Origin: Muricoccus roseus
GTDB lineage: Bacteria > Pseudomonadota > Alphaproteobacteria > Acetobacterales > Acetobacteraceae
NCBI RefSeq assembly: GCF_900141905.1
Contig: NZ_FQZF01000008.1
Span: forward strand, 124,001 to 188,000
Direction of reading: 5' to 3'
Length of the DNA stretch: 64,000 bases
Shown here: positions 27,742 to 36,173 of the stretch, piece by piece
Numbering within the stretch: position 1 is the stretch's first letter
How the letters are laid out: the number at the start of each line of letters is the position of its first letter
Program-made: the position numbers and the translations under genes
The notes under the pieces: generated by a model
Databases searched by the model: none
What the model was told of the DNA's origin: nothing
Seen by the model: the letters and a program-made list of their open reading frames with translations, nothing else

Positions 27742-28031
27742 GCGACGCGGGCGCCGTCGCGGAAGATCTCGCGGAAGGCGTGGACCGTCTGGGTCGCGAA
27801 GACATCCGCCTCCCAGAAGGGATCGGCCTTGGCGAAGGCCCTGGCCGTCTCGAGATCGGGCTGCTCGGTCACGACGATGCTGCCGCGCTGCTTGCCTTCC
27901 TCATCCAGCAGCGGGCCGACATAGCGGAGGGAGGGACCGGCGGCATCGAGCCAGACGAGATGCCTCGGCCGGGCAGAGAGACGGCGCTCCAGCGCGTCCG
28001 GCTTGTCATAGCTGACGATGGCGAAAAGCAC
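27738..28031 (-). CDS. YciI family protein
   Basis: 97 residues with the YciI/ferredoxin-like fold: MLFAIVSYDKPDALERRLSARPRH at the start, a central GPLLDEEGKQRGSIVV strand pair, and the ADPFWEADVFATQTVHAF region with the conserved Asp-Pro. The enzymatic role of the family is poorly defined. Its stop overlaps the EVE start. YciI next to EVE is, as far as I recall, a common arrangement in alphaproteobacteria, which supports a shared but unknown role. Confidence 0.88.
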   Translation of the reverse strand: MLFAIVSYDKPDALERRLSARPRHLVWLDAAGPSLRYVGPLLDEEGKQRGSIVVTEQPDLETARAFAKADPFWEADVFATQTVHAFREIFRDGARVA

Positions 28032-28117
28032 CCGGTCCCCCTTTGGCCCGGCGAATCATGGGCCGGCGCGGCGCGCATCGAAGCGCCACGCCAGGGCTCG
28101 CGCAACCGGGGAGCGGC

Positions 28118-28714
28118 TCAGCCCGGCGTCGGGTCGTGATGCACGCGGCGCAGGCGGAGCGCGAGGCTGATCAGCAGGATGCCCCCCGCCACCGCCTGGA
28201 TGGCCACCACCCAGATCAGCGCCAGCAGCCCCGCGCCAGGGGCGATGGCCAGCCAAAGGCCGACCAGCACGCCGATCACACCCCAGAGCCCCAGCAGCCA
28301 GCTGCCGCTGCGCCAGGCGAGGACGATACGGAAGATGCCCGTGGCCACGGACCAGGCCGCGACCAGCAGGACCAGGGCGAGCGCGGAGGCGACCGGCATC
28401 ACCAGCAGCAGCACCGCCGCCAGGAGCGAGAGCAGGCCGTCCAACCAGAGCCAGCCCGTGCCGGGCCGGGCGGCGCCAAGCATGGCAGGGCGGCCCGTGA
28501 CCGCCTGCCAGAGGGTAAAGGCGCCATCCAGCGCCAGCCAGGCCGCCAGCACGCCCAGGATGACAGCGAGCCCCAGCCCGGGCGCCATGAAGGCGAAAAT
28601 GCCAAAGAGAATGGAGACGATCCCGCGCAGCAGCAGCAGCCACCAGCCGCTTGCCAGGGCACGGATCACGCGGAAGCGCCCGTCGGCATGGGTCGGCAGG
28701 GTGGTAGCGGACAT
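28118..28714 (-). CDS. HdeD/DUF308 family membrane protein
   Basis: 198 residues with six hydrophobic helices in paired repeats: WWLLLLRGIVSILFGIFAFMAPG opens the fold, and similar GLWGVIGVLVGLWLAIAPG recurs in the second half. This internal repeat is typical of DUF308/HdeD proteins, linked in enterics to acid stress. No partner genes are evident. It lies upstream of the YciI-EVE-Rieske trio on the same strand with an 86-bp gap. Confidence 0.88.
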   Translation of the reverse strand: MSATTLPTHADGRFRVIRALASGWWLLLLRGIVSILFGIFAFMAPGLGLAVILGVLAAWLALDGAFTLWQAVTGRPAMLGAARPGTGWLWLDGLLSLLAAVLLLVMPVASALALVLLVAAWSVATGIFRIVLAWRSGSWLLGLWGVIGVLVGLWLAIAPGAGLLALIWVVAIQAVAGGILLISLALRLRRVHHDPTPG

Positions 28715-28773
28715 GGCGGGGAACCTCCTCCGGTTGTGTCCGTGGAGCGGCGGCGGGGGCGGAAGGTTGCGGC

Positions 28774-29592
28774 TCAGTCGAAACGGAACAAACCGGCCAG
28801 CCGCCCCTGCTCCTTCAGCACGGCCGCGGCATTGTGCTCCTCGCTGTCGACGGGATGAAGGGAAACCTGAGGGAAGCGGGCGAGGTGCTTCGCATGCGCC
28901 TCGTCGAACCCGCTGTGCCGGCTGAAATGGATCTCGATCCGGCCTTCATAGGGCACCTCGTCCAGAATCTGCGCGAGGTCCGCGTATTTCGAGCGGAAGT
29001 CGAACTTCACGGCCTGCGGGTCCGTGCCGTCGAAGCGGTCGAAGCTGGAACGCCCAACGCGAGTCTGCGGGCCGAAGGCGACGATGCGTCCGGCGCCGAT
29101 CAACACTCCAAACAGAATGGCGGCATAGGCGCACATGGAAATGCCGGTGGTAGTAATGCGGCGATAGCCCAGCGCCGCCACCCGGCGGCGCAGGTACTCG
29201 GCCGTGGAGGGAATGTCGTGGCTTAGCCCCAGCAGGCCCCGGCACCACCAGGCCTGCAGGAAGTCGCGGTAGAAAAGGCAGTCCACGTCCAGCGTCTCAA
29301 GCGTCCCGGCCATTTCCGGCCGGGGCGAGAAGATGCCCTGGCCCTTCGAGCCGAAGGCGAGGATGGCATCGGAGGATCCGGTCCGGTGCAGCACTTCCGC
29401 CGCGGCTTCGGCCGTCGGTGAATCCATTTCGGTCGGGCCGAGGATGCCGTGGGCGGCCAGTGCCCGGTGCATCAGGAGGGTCTTGTGCGATTGGACCCGG
29501 AGCAACGCGCGCAGGCTACGGATTTCGGCCAGCAGTTCCGCGGTGTCGGGAACCGGCGGCTTCGCGGGTTTGGTCTCACCAGCCGATGACAA
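28774..29592 (-). CDS. Uncharacterised protein with alpha/beta-hydrolase-like nucleophile elbow
   Basis: 272 residues, soluble, no signal. Residues about 15-50 form a likely helical or coiled segment (ELLAEIRSLRALLRVQSH). The core resembles alpha/beta-fold proteins: ILAFGSKGQGIFSPRPEM, VDCLFYRDFLQAWWCRGLLGLSHD, then TTTGISMCAYAAILFGVLIGAGRIVAFGPQT with a G-x-S-x-C elbow in place of the usual G-x-S-x-G, and a late His in DSEEHNAA. A hydrolase or a glycan-related accessory role is possible. Not recognised as any named family. Upstream lies a 272-bp intergenic stretch. Confidence 0.65.
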   Translation of the reverse strand: MSSAGETKPAKPPVPDTAELLAEIRSLRALLRVQSHKTLLMHRALAAHGILGPTEMDSPTAEAAAEVLHRTGSSDAILAFGSKGQGIFSPRPEMAGTLETLDVDCLFYRDFLQAWWCRGLLGLSHDIPSTAEYLRRRVAALGYRRITTTGISMCAYAAILFGVLIGAGRIVAFGPQTRVGRSSFDRFDGTDPQAVKFDFRSKYADLAQILDEVPYEGRIEIHFSRHSGFDEAHAKHLARFPQVSLHPVDSEEHNAAAVLKEQGRLAGLFRFD

Positions 29593-29830
29593 TGTCCTGC
29601 TCCGCCCTGCATCGCGGCAGTGCGGCCGCGAGTATGTCTACCAGACCCCGCTTATCGCGGACCGGCAGGGGCTTGGAAGGGCGGAGAGGAAGGACGGTGG
29701 CCGCGTCGTAAGGGGCGTGACCCCCATGGGGACGGGCTTGCCGAACCCGCCTCCGGGTCCACCACCGCCGATTGAGAGTAGACGATTGTGCAGCGCAAAA
29801 GTTTCGGAGAACCGAACGTGAGAACCGGAC

Positions 29831-29854
29831 GGCGGCGTATCAGGGGACGCCGCC
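29831..29854 (-). terminator. Hairpin after the YeaQ-type gene
   Basis: GGCGGCGT (29831-29838) and ACGCCGCC (29847-29854) form an 8-bp stem ten bases past the stop at 29865 on the minus strand. There is no T-run. The rest of the 29593-29864 intergenic region shows no gene. Confidence 0.45.
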
Positions 29855-29864
29855 CGGCCCTGAA

Positions 29865-30119
29865 TCAGACCGTCCGGCGGCCGACGACCATGCGGTAGAT
29901 CACCAGCACGATGATCGCGCCGACCACGGCGCCGATGAAGCCCGCGCCTTCGCCGGCCCGGTACCAGCCAACCGCCTGGCCGAGATAGGTGGCGACGAGG
30001 GCGCCGATGATGCCGAGGACGGTGGTGATGATGAAGCCGCCGGGGTCACGGCCCGGCATGAGCAGCTTGGCGACGGCACCGGCCAGCAGGCCGATGATGA
30101 TGGTCACGATGATACCCAT
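29865..30119 (-). CDS. GlsB/YeaQ/YmgE family stress-response membrane protein
   Basis: 84 residues, exactly the usual length, with three hydrophobic segments: MGIIVTIIIGLLAGAVAKLLMPGRDPGG, TTVLGIIGALVATYLGQAVGW and FIGAVVGAIIVLVIYRMVVGR. The PGRDPGG loop is the family hallmark. ATG 30119 was preferred to the longer start at 30149 for this reason. Members are induced by stress, but biochemical function is unknown. It is divergent from the first small lipoprotein gene. Confidence 0.93.
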   Translation of the reverse strand: MGIIVTIIIGLLAGAVAKLLMPGRDPGGFIITTVLGIIGALVATYLGQAVGWYRAGEGAGFIGAVVGAIIVLVIYRMVVGRRTV

Positions 30120-30355
30120 GGACGGGGCGCTCCAGTTGGTTGTGCCCATCGGAGCGTCAAGCCGGGCATGCGGGTTTCATACCGTTGCAAATCGGCCGGG
30201 CACTGCGACAAAGCCGCCCGATGCCGGGTGGAACCGCGCCGCGGCGGGAAGGCGTGTCGATAGGGCCACGCCGGAAGCAACAAACGTCCGGGCCGGCCGC
30301 CGCCCACGCAACCCCCGGGGAAAACCGGGCGTTGCGGCGCGCGACGGAGGTGGCG

Positions 30356-30559
30356 ATGCGCCGGTCTTTTCTTGCATTCGGGTTGATCGCCCTCACCGGC
30401 TGCGCCAGCCGGGAACGTTCCTCGCGGGCCTACCGGCGTCCCCCCACGCGGCGGAGCGCCGAGGGGCGGCGCGGCGGCGGCCAGGCTACGGCCACGACCC
30501 AGCGGCCCGAGACGCCTCCCCGATCCGAGGAAGCGGCCGCCCCGACCGTGTGGCGCTGA
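30356..30559 (+). CDS. Small lipoprotein, hypothetical
   Basis: 67 residues. A lipoprotein signal MRRSFLAFGLIALTGC with an LTGC lipobox is followed by a low-complexity Arg/Thr/Pro/Gly tail. GGAGG lies six bases before the ATG, a strong Shine-Dalgarno. The mature part has no recognised domain. It precedes a second small lipoprotein gene by 96 bp in the same direction, so the pair may be related in role. Confidence 0.65.
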   Translation: MRRSFLAFGLIALTGCASRERSSRAYRRPPTRRSAEGRRGGGQATATTQRPETPPRSEEAAAPTVWR

Positions 30560-30655
30560 GCGCCAGGGGCCAGGCGGCGGGAAGGTGACTTCCCGGCCGG
30601 CGCCGGGAATGCTGTGTTCCCCGCCAGCGCCAGCCAGAATGGAAGGGCCCGCCCG

Positions 30656-30883
30656 ATGCGCCATTTCGCCGCCCCGGCGCTGCTTGCCGCGGCCCTCCTC
30701 GCCGGCTGCGCCGAGCGCAGCCCGCTTGCCGTGGCCCAGGAGGTGGAGGACCCCTCCTACGAGGCGGTGTCCCGTTCCTATGCCGATGCGATCGCGGAGG
30801 GGATGATGCGGGCCCGGGTGGACCGGCTGCGGCGTGCCGTCCGCCGCATGGGCTTTCCGGAGCTCGAGCGGCCACCGGGCTGA
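30656..30883 (+). CDS. Small lipoprotein, hypothetical
   Basis: 75 residues from ATG 30656 with GGAAGGG upstream. Signal MRHFAAPALLAAALLAGC ends in an LAGC lipobox; the mature part is a charged helix (YADAIAEGMMRARVDRLRRAVRRMGFPELE). The longer frame from 30614 has no signal-peptide logic. It ends 78 bp before the convergent tRNA-Ala gene. No homologue recognised. Confidence 0.65.
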   Translation: MRHFAAPALLAAALLAGCAERSPLAVAQEVEDPSYEAVSRSYADAIAEGMMRARVDRLRRAVRRMGFPELERPPG

Positions 30884-30960
30884 ATCCGACCGGAGGGGCG
30901 CGCGTCAGGACTGCCGCGCTTCGCAGCGCGTCCTGGATGCTTGGAGATCTGGAGAGGGGA

Positions 30961-31036
30961 TGGTGGAGCTGAGGGGAATCGAACCCCTGGCCTCGTCATT
31001 GCGAACGACGCGCTCTCCCAACTGAGCTACAGCCCC
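30961..31036 (-). tRNA. tRNA-Ala (anticodon CGC)
   Basis: The reverse complement folds as a full cloverleaf: acceptor GGGGCTG pairing with CAGCTCC, D-arm GCTC/GAGC, anticodon stem CGTCG/TGACG around loop TTCGCAA (anticodon CGC, reading GCG), T-arm AGGGG/CCCCT with TTCGATT loop, discriminator A and an encoded CCA at 30961-30963. No duplicated tRNA end that would mark an integration site was seen. Confidence 0.95.
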
Positions 31037-31234
31037 TTAACCATCGTCCGCGCAGGTTTGGGGACCGGCGCGCGGGCGGCTTATTCCCCGCCCTCCGTCC
31101 CGCGTCAAGCACCTCGATGCAATCGGGCCGGGCGGGACGTGCTGGACGGACCCCGGGCGCGGGCCATACACAGCCCGCGCCCATGGGGAAGCCATGGGAC
31201 GCCATCAGGGCGAGAGACAGGTGCGGGGGCAGCG

Positions 31235-31537
31235 ATGACGGCGATCTTCTGGCTGATCGATCAGGTGATCGGCCTCTATGTCTGGGTGCTGATCATCGCG
31301 GCGGTGTTCAGCCTGCTCACCGCCTTCAACGTGCTGGACACGCGGAACCGGCTGGTCTGGTCCATCGGCGACTTCCTCTGGAAGATCACGGAGCCGATGC
31401 TGCGGCCGATCCGGCGCTTCCTGCCCGACCTGGGCGGGGTGGACCTCTCCCCGCTGGTGCTGATCCTGCTGCTCCAGGCGCTGCGGATCTTCCTCAACGT
31501 CACCGTCTTTCCCGCCCTCTGGCGGCTCGCGGCTTGA
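31235..31537 (+). CDS. YggT family membrane protein
   Basis: 100 residues with two hydrophobic stretches: [31 protein letters not shown] and [19 protein letters not shown], separated by the conserved [18 protein letters not shown] loop that defines the family. ATG 31235 is preceded by GGGGG; the frame starting at 30941 runs through the tRNA and is not real. YggT proteins are implicated in osmotic tolerance and cell division; the role here is unknown. It is followed 13 bp later by folD and may be co-transcribed. Confidence 0.92.
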   Translation: MTAIFWLIDQVIGLYVWVLIIAAVFSLLTAFNVLDTRNRLVWSIGDFLWKITEPMLRPIRRFLPDLGGVDLSPLVLILLLQALRIFLNVTVFPALWRLAA

Positions 31538-31550
31538 GGGGCGGCCTGGG

Positions 31551-32477
31551 ATGATGGCCCGGCTCCTCGACGGAAAGGCGATCGGCGCCCGGTTGCGCGC
31601 GGGGCTCGCCGAACGCATCGCCACCCTCTCCTTCCGCCCGGGCCTGCGCGTCGTGCGGGTGGGGGATGACCCGGCCAGCGTCGTCTATGTCCGCTCCAAG
31701 GACAGGGCGGCGAAGGAGGCGGGCTATGACAGCGAGACCATCCTCCTGCCGGAGACCGTGGCCGAGTCGGAGCTGCTGGCGGTAGTCCGGCGGCTGAACG
31801 CCGATCCGGCGGTGGACGGCATCCTCGTCCAGCTCCCCCTGCCGAAGCATATCGACCCGCAGAAGGTGCTGGAGGCGGTGGACCCCGCCAAGGATGTGGA
31901 CGGCTTCCACCCAGTGAATGCCGGGCGCCTCGCAGCGGGCCTGCCCGGGCTGGTGCCCTGCACGCCCAAGGGCGTGATGCACCTGCTGGCCGAGGCCGGG
32001 GTGAAGCTCTCCGGCGCCCGCGCCGTGGTGCTGGGGCGCAGCGCCATCGTCGGGCGGCCCATGGCCGCGCTGCTGCTGGCCGCCGATGCGACCGTGACCA
32101 TGCTGCACTCCCGCTCCCGCGACATCGCGGAGGAGTGCCGCCGGGCGGAGATTCTGGTGGCCGCGGTGGGCCGCGCCGGCATGGTGAAGGGCGACTGGGT
32201 CGCCCCGGGCGCCGTGGTGGTGGATGTCGGCATCAACCGCCTGCCGGACGGCAAGCTGACCGGCGACGTGGAGTTCGGCGCGGCGCGGGAGCGCGCGGGA
32301 TGGATCACCCCCGTGCCCGGCGGCGTCGGCCCGATGACGATCGCCTGCCTGCTGGAGAACACGCTGGAAGCCGCCCTGGCCCGCCGCGGCAAGGACGAGC
32401 TGCAGCCGAATGGCGGCGTGGCCGAGGTGCAGGCGACCCCGGAGCAGTCCTACGGTCACGGGCCGGGCCTGGCCTGA
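31551..32477 (+). CDS. folD: Bifunctional methylene-THF dehydrogenase/methenyl-THF cyclohydrolase FolD
   Basis: 308 residues. It interconverts 5,10-methylene-, methenyl- and 10-formyl-tetrahydrofolate. Seen: [15 protein letters not shown] with the catalytic Tyr and Lys, [39 protein letters not shown], the NADP-binding [16 protein letters not shown] and GGVGPMT near the C-terminus. Two ATGs are adjacent; the first is used. The C-terminal 20 residues beyond the catalytic core are poorly conserved. Downstream lie a small membrane protein and an EamA exporter in tight array. Confidence 0.97.
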   Translation: MMARLLDGKAIGARLRAGLAERIATLSFRPGLRVVRVGDDPASVVYVRSKDRAAKEAGYDSETILLPETVAESELLAVVRRLNADPAVDGILVQLPLPKHIDPQKVLEAVDPAKDVDGFHPVNAGRLAAGLPGLVPCTPKGVMHLLAEAGVKLSGARAVVLGRSAIVGRPMAALLLAADATVTMLHSRSRDIAEECRRAEILVAAVGRAGMVKGDWVAPGAVVVDVGINRLPDGKLTGDVEFGAARERAGWITPVPGGVGPMTIACLLENTLEAALARRGKDELQPNGGVAEVQATPEQSYGHGPGLA

Positions 32478-32481
32478 GCCG

Positions 32482-32727
32482 ATGCTGTTCCGCATCCTCC
32501 AGGGCGTGGGCATCGCCGCGCTGCTCGGCTGCGCCGTCCTGGCCTTGCAGGGCACGCCGCTGCTCGGGCCGGAATGGTCGCGGGCGCGCATCCTCTATGC
32601 CGGGGCAGGCGCCGTCTCCGCCCTCAGCCTCCTCGCCATGGGGCGGATCGGCCTGATGCTCCGGCGCATGGAGACGGCGCAGGCCGCCCTCCTCTCCCGC
32701 ATCGAAGGACGGAAGGGCGGGGAATGA
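32482..32727 (+). CDS. Small two-TM membrane protein, hypothetical
   Basis: 81 residues from ATG 32482, four bases after the folD stop. Two hydrophobic helices (ILQGVGIAALLGCAVLALQG and AGAGAVSALSLLAMGRIGLML) are followed by a charged helix ending in GRKGGE. Its stop overlaps the EamA start (ATGA). No family recognised. The tight spacing makes a folD-linked operon likely. Confidence 0.7.
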   Translation: MLFRILQGVGIAALLGCAVLALQGTPLLGPEWSRARILYAGAGAVSALSLLAMGRIGLMLRRMETAQAALLSRIEGRKGGE

Positions 32728-33626
32728 AGCCCGCCGACCTTCTCCTCGCCATCGCCTTCATCCTCATCTGGGGCTCGGCCTTCAACGCCGCGCGGCTCGT
32801 GGTGCTGGAATGGCCGCCCTTCTGGGCGCTGGCCCTGCGCTTCCTGCTCACCGCGCCGCTGCTGCTGGCCATCGCCTGGGCCACGCGCTCCCGCTGGCCC
32901 GCCCGGGGGGATGCCGGGCGGGTGGTGCTGATGGGGCTGCTCGGCACCGGCGGCTATCTCGCCTTCTCCTGGTGGGCCATGTCCATCATCCCCTCGGGGC
33001 TGGTCGCGCTCATCACCGCCGCGACGCCGCTGGTGGTCGCCCTGGGCGAGACGTTGTTCCTGGGCCGCCGCCCCTCGGCGATGGCCTGGGCCGGCCTGGC
33101 GCTCGGCTGGGCCGGGGTGGCGGTGCTCGGGGGGGCGCGGCTCGCCGGGCATGTCGGCATGGCGGAGGGGATGACCGAGGCGCTGGGCGTCTGCCTCGCC
33201 CTTCTCGGCGCGGTTTCCCAGGCGGCGGGGCTGCTCATCTTCGCCCCGGCGCGCGGGCGCGTGGACCTCTGGTCGGCCAGCGCGGGGCAGAGCCTCGTCA
33301 GCGCCGCGCTGCTTCTCGCCTTGGCCCTGGTGCTGGAAGGCGCACCCCCCACCAGCGGCAGCGGCCAGGTCTGGCTGGGGCTCCTTTACAGCGTCACAGT
33401 GGTGGGCATCGGCGGCTATGCGCTGCTCTTCATCATGCTCAGGCGCTTCCCCCCCTCCACCGCCGCCGCCCTGCAGCTCCTCGCGCCCCCCGTGGCCGCC
33501 GTCATCGGCTGGGCGGCGCTGGGGGAGGTGCTGGGCTGGGCGGATCTCGCCGGCGGCGTTCTCACCCTTGGCGGGCTGATGCTCCTCTTCCGCGCCCGAG
33601 CGCGGGAGGCCAGGACGGGCCGCTAA
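32724..33626 (+). CDS. EamA-family (DMT) exporter
   Basis: 300 residues with ten predicted helices in two EamA repeats. The start MKPADLLLAIAFILIWGSAFNAAR and the second-half GLLYSVTVVGIGGYALLFIMLRR are characteristic; ALQLLAPPVAAVIGWAALGE closes the fold. It exports small metabolites or amino acids, substrate unknown. ATG 32724 overlaps the preceding stop; the frame from 32574 is not supported. Repeat copy A begins 40 bp after its stop. Confidence 0.9.
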   Translation: MKPADLLLAIAFILIWGSAFNAARLVVLEWPPFWALALRFLLTAPLLLAIAWATRSRWPARGDAGRVVLMGLLGTGGYLAFSWWAMSIIPSGLVALITAATPLVVALGETLFLGRRPSAMAWAGLALGWAGVAVLGGARLAGHVGMAEGMTEALGVCLALLGAVSQAAGLLIFAPARGRVDLWSASAGQSLVSAALLLALALVLEGAPPTSGSGQVWLGLLYSVTVVGIGGYALLFIMLRRFPPSTAAALQLLAPPVAAVIGWAALGEVLGWADLAGGVLTLGGLMLLFRARAREARTGR

Positions 33627-33666
33627 GGCCCTCGCCTTGCCTCGCAACAGGCTTTGGCTTCCTTCA

Positions 33667-33920
33667 GAGGGCTCCGCCCTCACCCGCCAAGGGCCTGAGG
33701 CCCTTGGAACCCCGTCTGACTGCCGTGGATACCCCGGATCGAGGGGGCTCTCGTTGGGGGTGCTGATCCTGCCTTTGCAGTCGCCTCGGGTCATGGCCCC
33801 GAGGCGCACGATCAGCCCCGTGATCCCAAACTCGAAGAAAAAGGTGATGGGTCTAAGGCACTGCCTTCGACGGGTCCGGGGAAAGAAAGAATTCCTTCTT
33901 CCTCTCCCCGGGACAGACCG
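33667..33920 (+). repeat. Structured intergenic repeat, copy A
   Basis: 254-bp member of a four-copy family, in the 442-bp gap between the EamA and MFS genes. In order: GAGGGCTCCGCCCTC (33667-33681); arms CCAAGGGCC/GGCCCTTGG; the invariant block CCCGTCTGACTGCCGTGGAT; arms CGCCTCGGG/CCCGAGGCG (33782-33806) flanked by TTGCAGT and CAC; and a purine/pyrimidine hairpin GGGGAAAGAAAGAA with TTCTTCCTCTCCCC, here with two mismatches. It starts 40 bp after a plus-strand stop, same orientation. The remaining 33921-34068 shows nothing recognisable. Confidence 0.9.
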
Positions 33921-34068
33921 TCAGCCCAGAACGAAGCCAGGGCAACAAGCCGAAGGCGCCCCCTCGCCTTCCGGCCTAAACGCAACCCCGAAGCTTCGGG
34001 CCGCATCGCAGCACCGGCGCGAGATCGGCCGGCAGACTGCGTGCCGGGACGACGAAGGGGTGGGGTGA

Positions 34069-35304
34069 ATGGGACACAGGGCGGGGTTCTTCGGGTGGCG
34101 CGTGGTCTGGGCCGCTTTCACCGTGGCGGTGTTCAGTTGGGGCGTGGGTTTCTATGGCCCGCCCGTGCTGCTGCAGGCGCTGCACGAGGCCCGGGGCTGG
34201 CCCGTGGCGACCATCTCGGCGGCGGTGACCTGCCATTTCCTTCTGGGTGCGCTGGTGGTGGCGCGGTTGCCGGCGCTGCATGCCCGCTTCGGGCTGGTGG
34301 CGGTCACGCGGGCGGGCGGGCTGGCCTCGGGCCTGGGCGTGCTGGGCTGGACCCTGGCGGCCGAGCCCTGGCAACTCTTCCTCGCCACGCTGGTCAGCGG
34401 CGCGGGCTGGGCAACCACGGGCGCGGCGGCCATCAACGCCTTCGTGGCCCCCTGGTTCGTCCGGCGGCGGCCCGCCGCCCTGTCGGCCGCCTATAATGGC
34501 GCGAGCATGGGCGGCGTCATCCTCTCCCCGCTCTGGGTGGCGCTGATTGCCCTGCTGGGCCTGCCGGGTGCCGCGGCGCTGGTCGGCGGGGCCATGGCGG
34601 TCGCTCTCTGGTTGCTGGCGGGGCGGGTGATCGGCCGCAGTCCGGCCAGCATGGGCCAAAACCCCGATGGCGGCGCGGAGGATGCCGCGCCGGCCCCCGC
34701 GGGCCGCCCGGAGGCGCGCGACGCGGCCCCGCTCCTCCGCCCCTGGCGGGAATTCCGCTTCGGGACGCTCGCCGCGCTGATGTCGCTCGGCCTCGTCGCG
34801 CAGATCGGGCTCATCGCGCACCTCTTCTCCCTGCTCGTCCCGGTGCTGGGGGCCGAGGGGGCGGGGCTGGCGATGGGCATGGCGACGGCCTGCGCGGTGC
34901 TCGGCCGCACGCTGATGGGCTGGCTGCTCGCCCCCGGCGTCGATCGCCGCTTGGCCGCGGCGGGAAGCTACGGAGTGCAGGTCGCGGGCTCGCTCGTCCT
35001 GTTCCTCGTGGGCGGGGAGGCGGTGCCGATGCTGATCGGGATCGCGCTGTTCGGCCTGGGAATCGGCAATGCCACCTCCCTGCCCCCGCTGATCGCCCAG
35101 GCGGAGTTCCGGCCCGGCGACACGGGGCGTGTGGTGGCCCTGGTCACGGCTACCAGCCAGGCCAGCTACGCTTTCGCCCCGGCCCTGTTCGGGCTGTTGC
35201 GGGAGGCCGGGGGCGGCCCGGCGCTCTTCCTGACGGCCGGCGCCATCCAGCTCCTGGCCATCGCCGCGGGGCTGGCCGGGCGCCGCCGGGTGCGGCGCAG
35301 TTGA
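34069..35304 (+). CDS. MFS transporter
   Basis: 411 residues with 12 predicted helices and a ~45-residue Pro/Ala-rich cytoplasmic loop in the middle (about 195-235, GRSPASMGQNPDGG and following). The beginning FFGWRVVWAAFTVAVFSWGVGFYGP resembles monocarboxylate-type (OFA/MCT-like) MFS proteins, and APWFVRRRPAALSAAYNGASMGG matches their TM4-5 region. It may move carboxylates such as oxalate or formate, though other substrates are possible. It is followed 32 bp later by the TetR-like gene. Confidence 0.88.
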   Translation: MGHRAGFFGWRVVWAAFTVAVFSWGVGFYGPPVLLQALHEARGWPVATISAAVTCHFLLGALVVARLPALHARFGLVAVTRAGGLASGLGVLGWTLAAEPWQLFLATLVSGAGWATTGAAAINAFVAPWFVRRRPAALSAAYNGASMGGVILSPLWVALIALLGLPGAAALVGGAMAVALWLLAGRVIGRSPASMGQNPDGGAEDAAPAPAGRPEARDAAPLLRPWREFRFGTLAALMSLGLVAQIGLIAHLFSLLVPVLGAEGAGLAMGMATACAVLGRTLMGWLLAPGVDRRLAAAGSYGVQVAGSLVLFLVGGEAVPMLIGIALFGLGIGNATSLPPLIAQAEFRPGDTGRVVALVTATSQASYAFAPALFGLLREAGGGPALFLTAGAIQLLAIAAGLAGRRRVRRS

Positions 35305-35336
35305 TCCGCCCGCCGGATGGGCCATCTTGCAACGCG

Positions 35337-36101
35337 ATGGACACGCGTGACGCCCCCTCCCCGGCCCTTCTCGACGCCTTCTGGCGCGTGGTCGCCCGCC
35401 ATGGCTGGCACGGCACCACCTTCGCCCGCGTCGCGGAGGAGAGCGGCGAGACGCTCTCCGACCTGCGGGGCCGCTATGCCGCGCCGGTGGACCTGCTGCG
35501 CGCCTATCACCGCGCGGTGGACCAGGCGGTGCTGGAGGGCACGGTGCCGGGCCAGGCCGGCTTCGGCACGGCGCGGGACCGGGTGTTCGACCTGCTGATG
35601 CGCCGCTTCGACGCCCTCGCCCCGCATCGGGAGGGCGTGCTGCGCCTGCAGAGCGACCTGAAGCGGGACCCGCTCTCGGCCCTGCTGCTCTCCCCCTTGC
35701 TGATGGCCTCCATGGCCTGGACGCTGGAAGGCGCGGGCGTCTCCACCGCGGGCGTCGCGGGCGCGCTGCGCGTGCAGGGACTGACCGGCGTCTGGCTCTC
35801 CGCCGCCCGCGCGTGGGAATCGGATGACAGCATGGATCTCGGCCCCACCATGGCCGCGCTCGACCGCGCGCTGGACCGGGCCGAGAAGGTGGCCCGCACC
35901 CTGCGCCTGGCCGAAGCGGAGGCTCCGCCCCCGCCCGGCCCGGTGGAGGGCGCCGATTCCGTGCCGCCCGACGTGGTGGACCCGCCGCTCGCCGATACGG
36001 GAATCATGGTCGCCTCGGCCGGAGGGAGCACGGCGCAGGAGCCGCCCACGCCCTCCGAGCCACGCAAGCCCGGCGGCCCCGGAGACATGCTGCCGTCCTG
36101 A
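35337..36101 (+). CDS. TetR-family-like transcriptional regulator
   Basis: 254 residues. N-terminal helix-turn-helix: LLDAFWRVVARHGWHGTTFARVAEESGETLSDLRGRYAAPVDLLRAYH, with the TetR spacing. The ligand half (RVFDLLMRRFDALAPHREGVLRLQSDLKRDP) is COQ9/TetR-C-like, and the last ~60 residues are a Pro-rich disordered tail. ATG 35337 chosen. It is adjacent to phasin and probably controls it or storage-granule genes, an inference from position. The long tail is unusual for TetR proteins. Confidence 0.75.
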   Translation: MDTRDAPSPALLDAFWRVVARHGWHGTTFARVAEESGETLSDLRGRYAAPVDLLRAYHRAVDQAVLEGTVPGQAGFGTARDRVFDLLMRRFDALAPHREGVLRLQSDLKRDPLSALLLSPLLMASMAWTLEGAGVSTAGVAGALRVQGLTGVWLSAARAWESDDSMDLGPTMAALDRALDRAEKVARTLRLAEAEAPPPPGPVEGADSVPPDVVDPPLADTGIMVASAGGSTAQEPPTPSEPRKPGGPGDMLPS

Positions 36102-36173
36102 AACAGGACCGCGCTTGCGGCGCCCCGCCGGGAAGCGCCAGGATGCCGACGAAGTCATAACGGAGGAACGCCC

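Noticed and set aside
30961-31036. tRNA-Ala as an integration hot spot
   Set aside because: No integrase, attachment-site repeat or composition shift was seen next to the tRNA.
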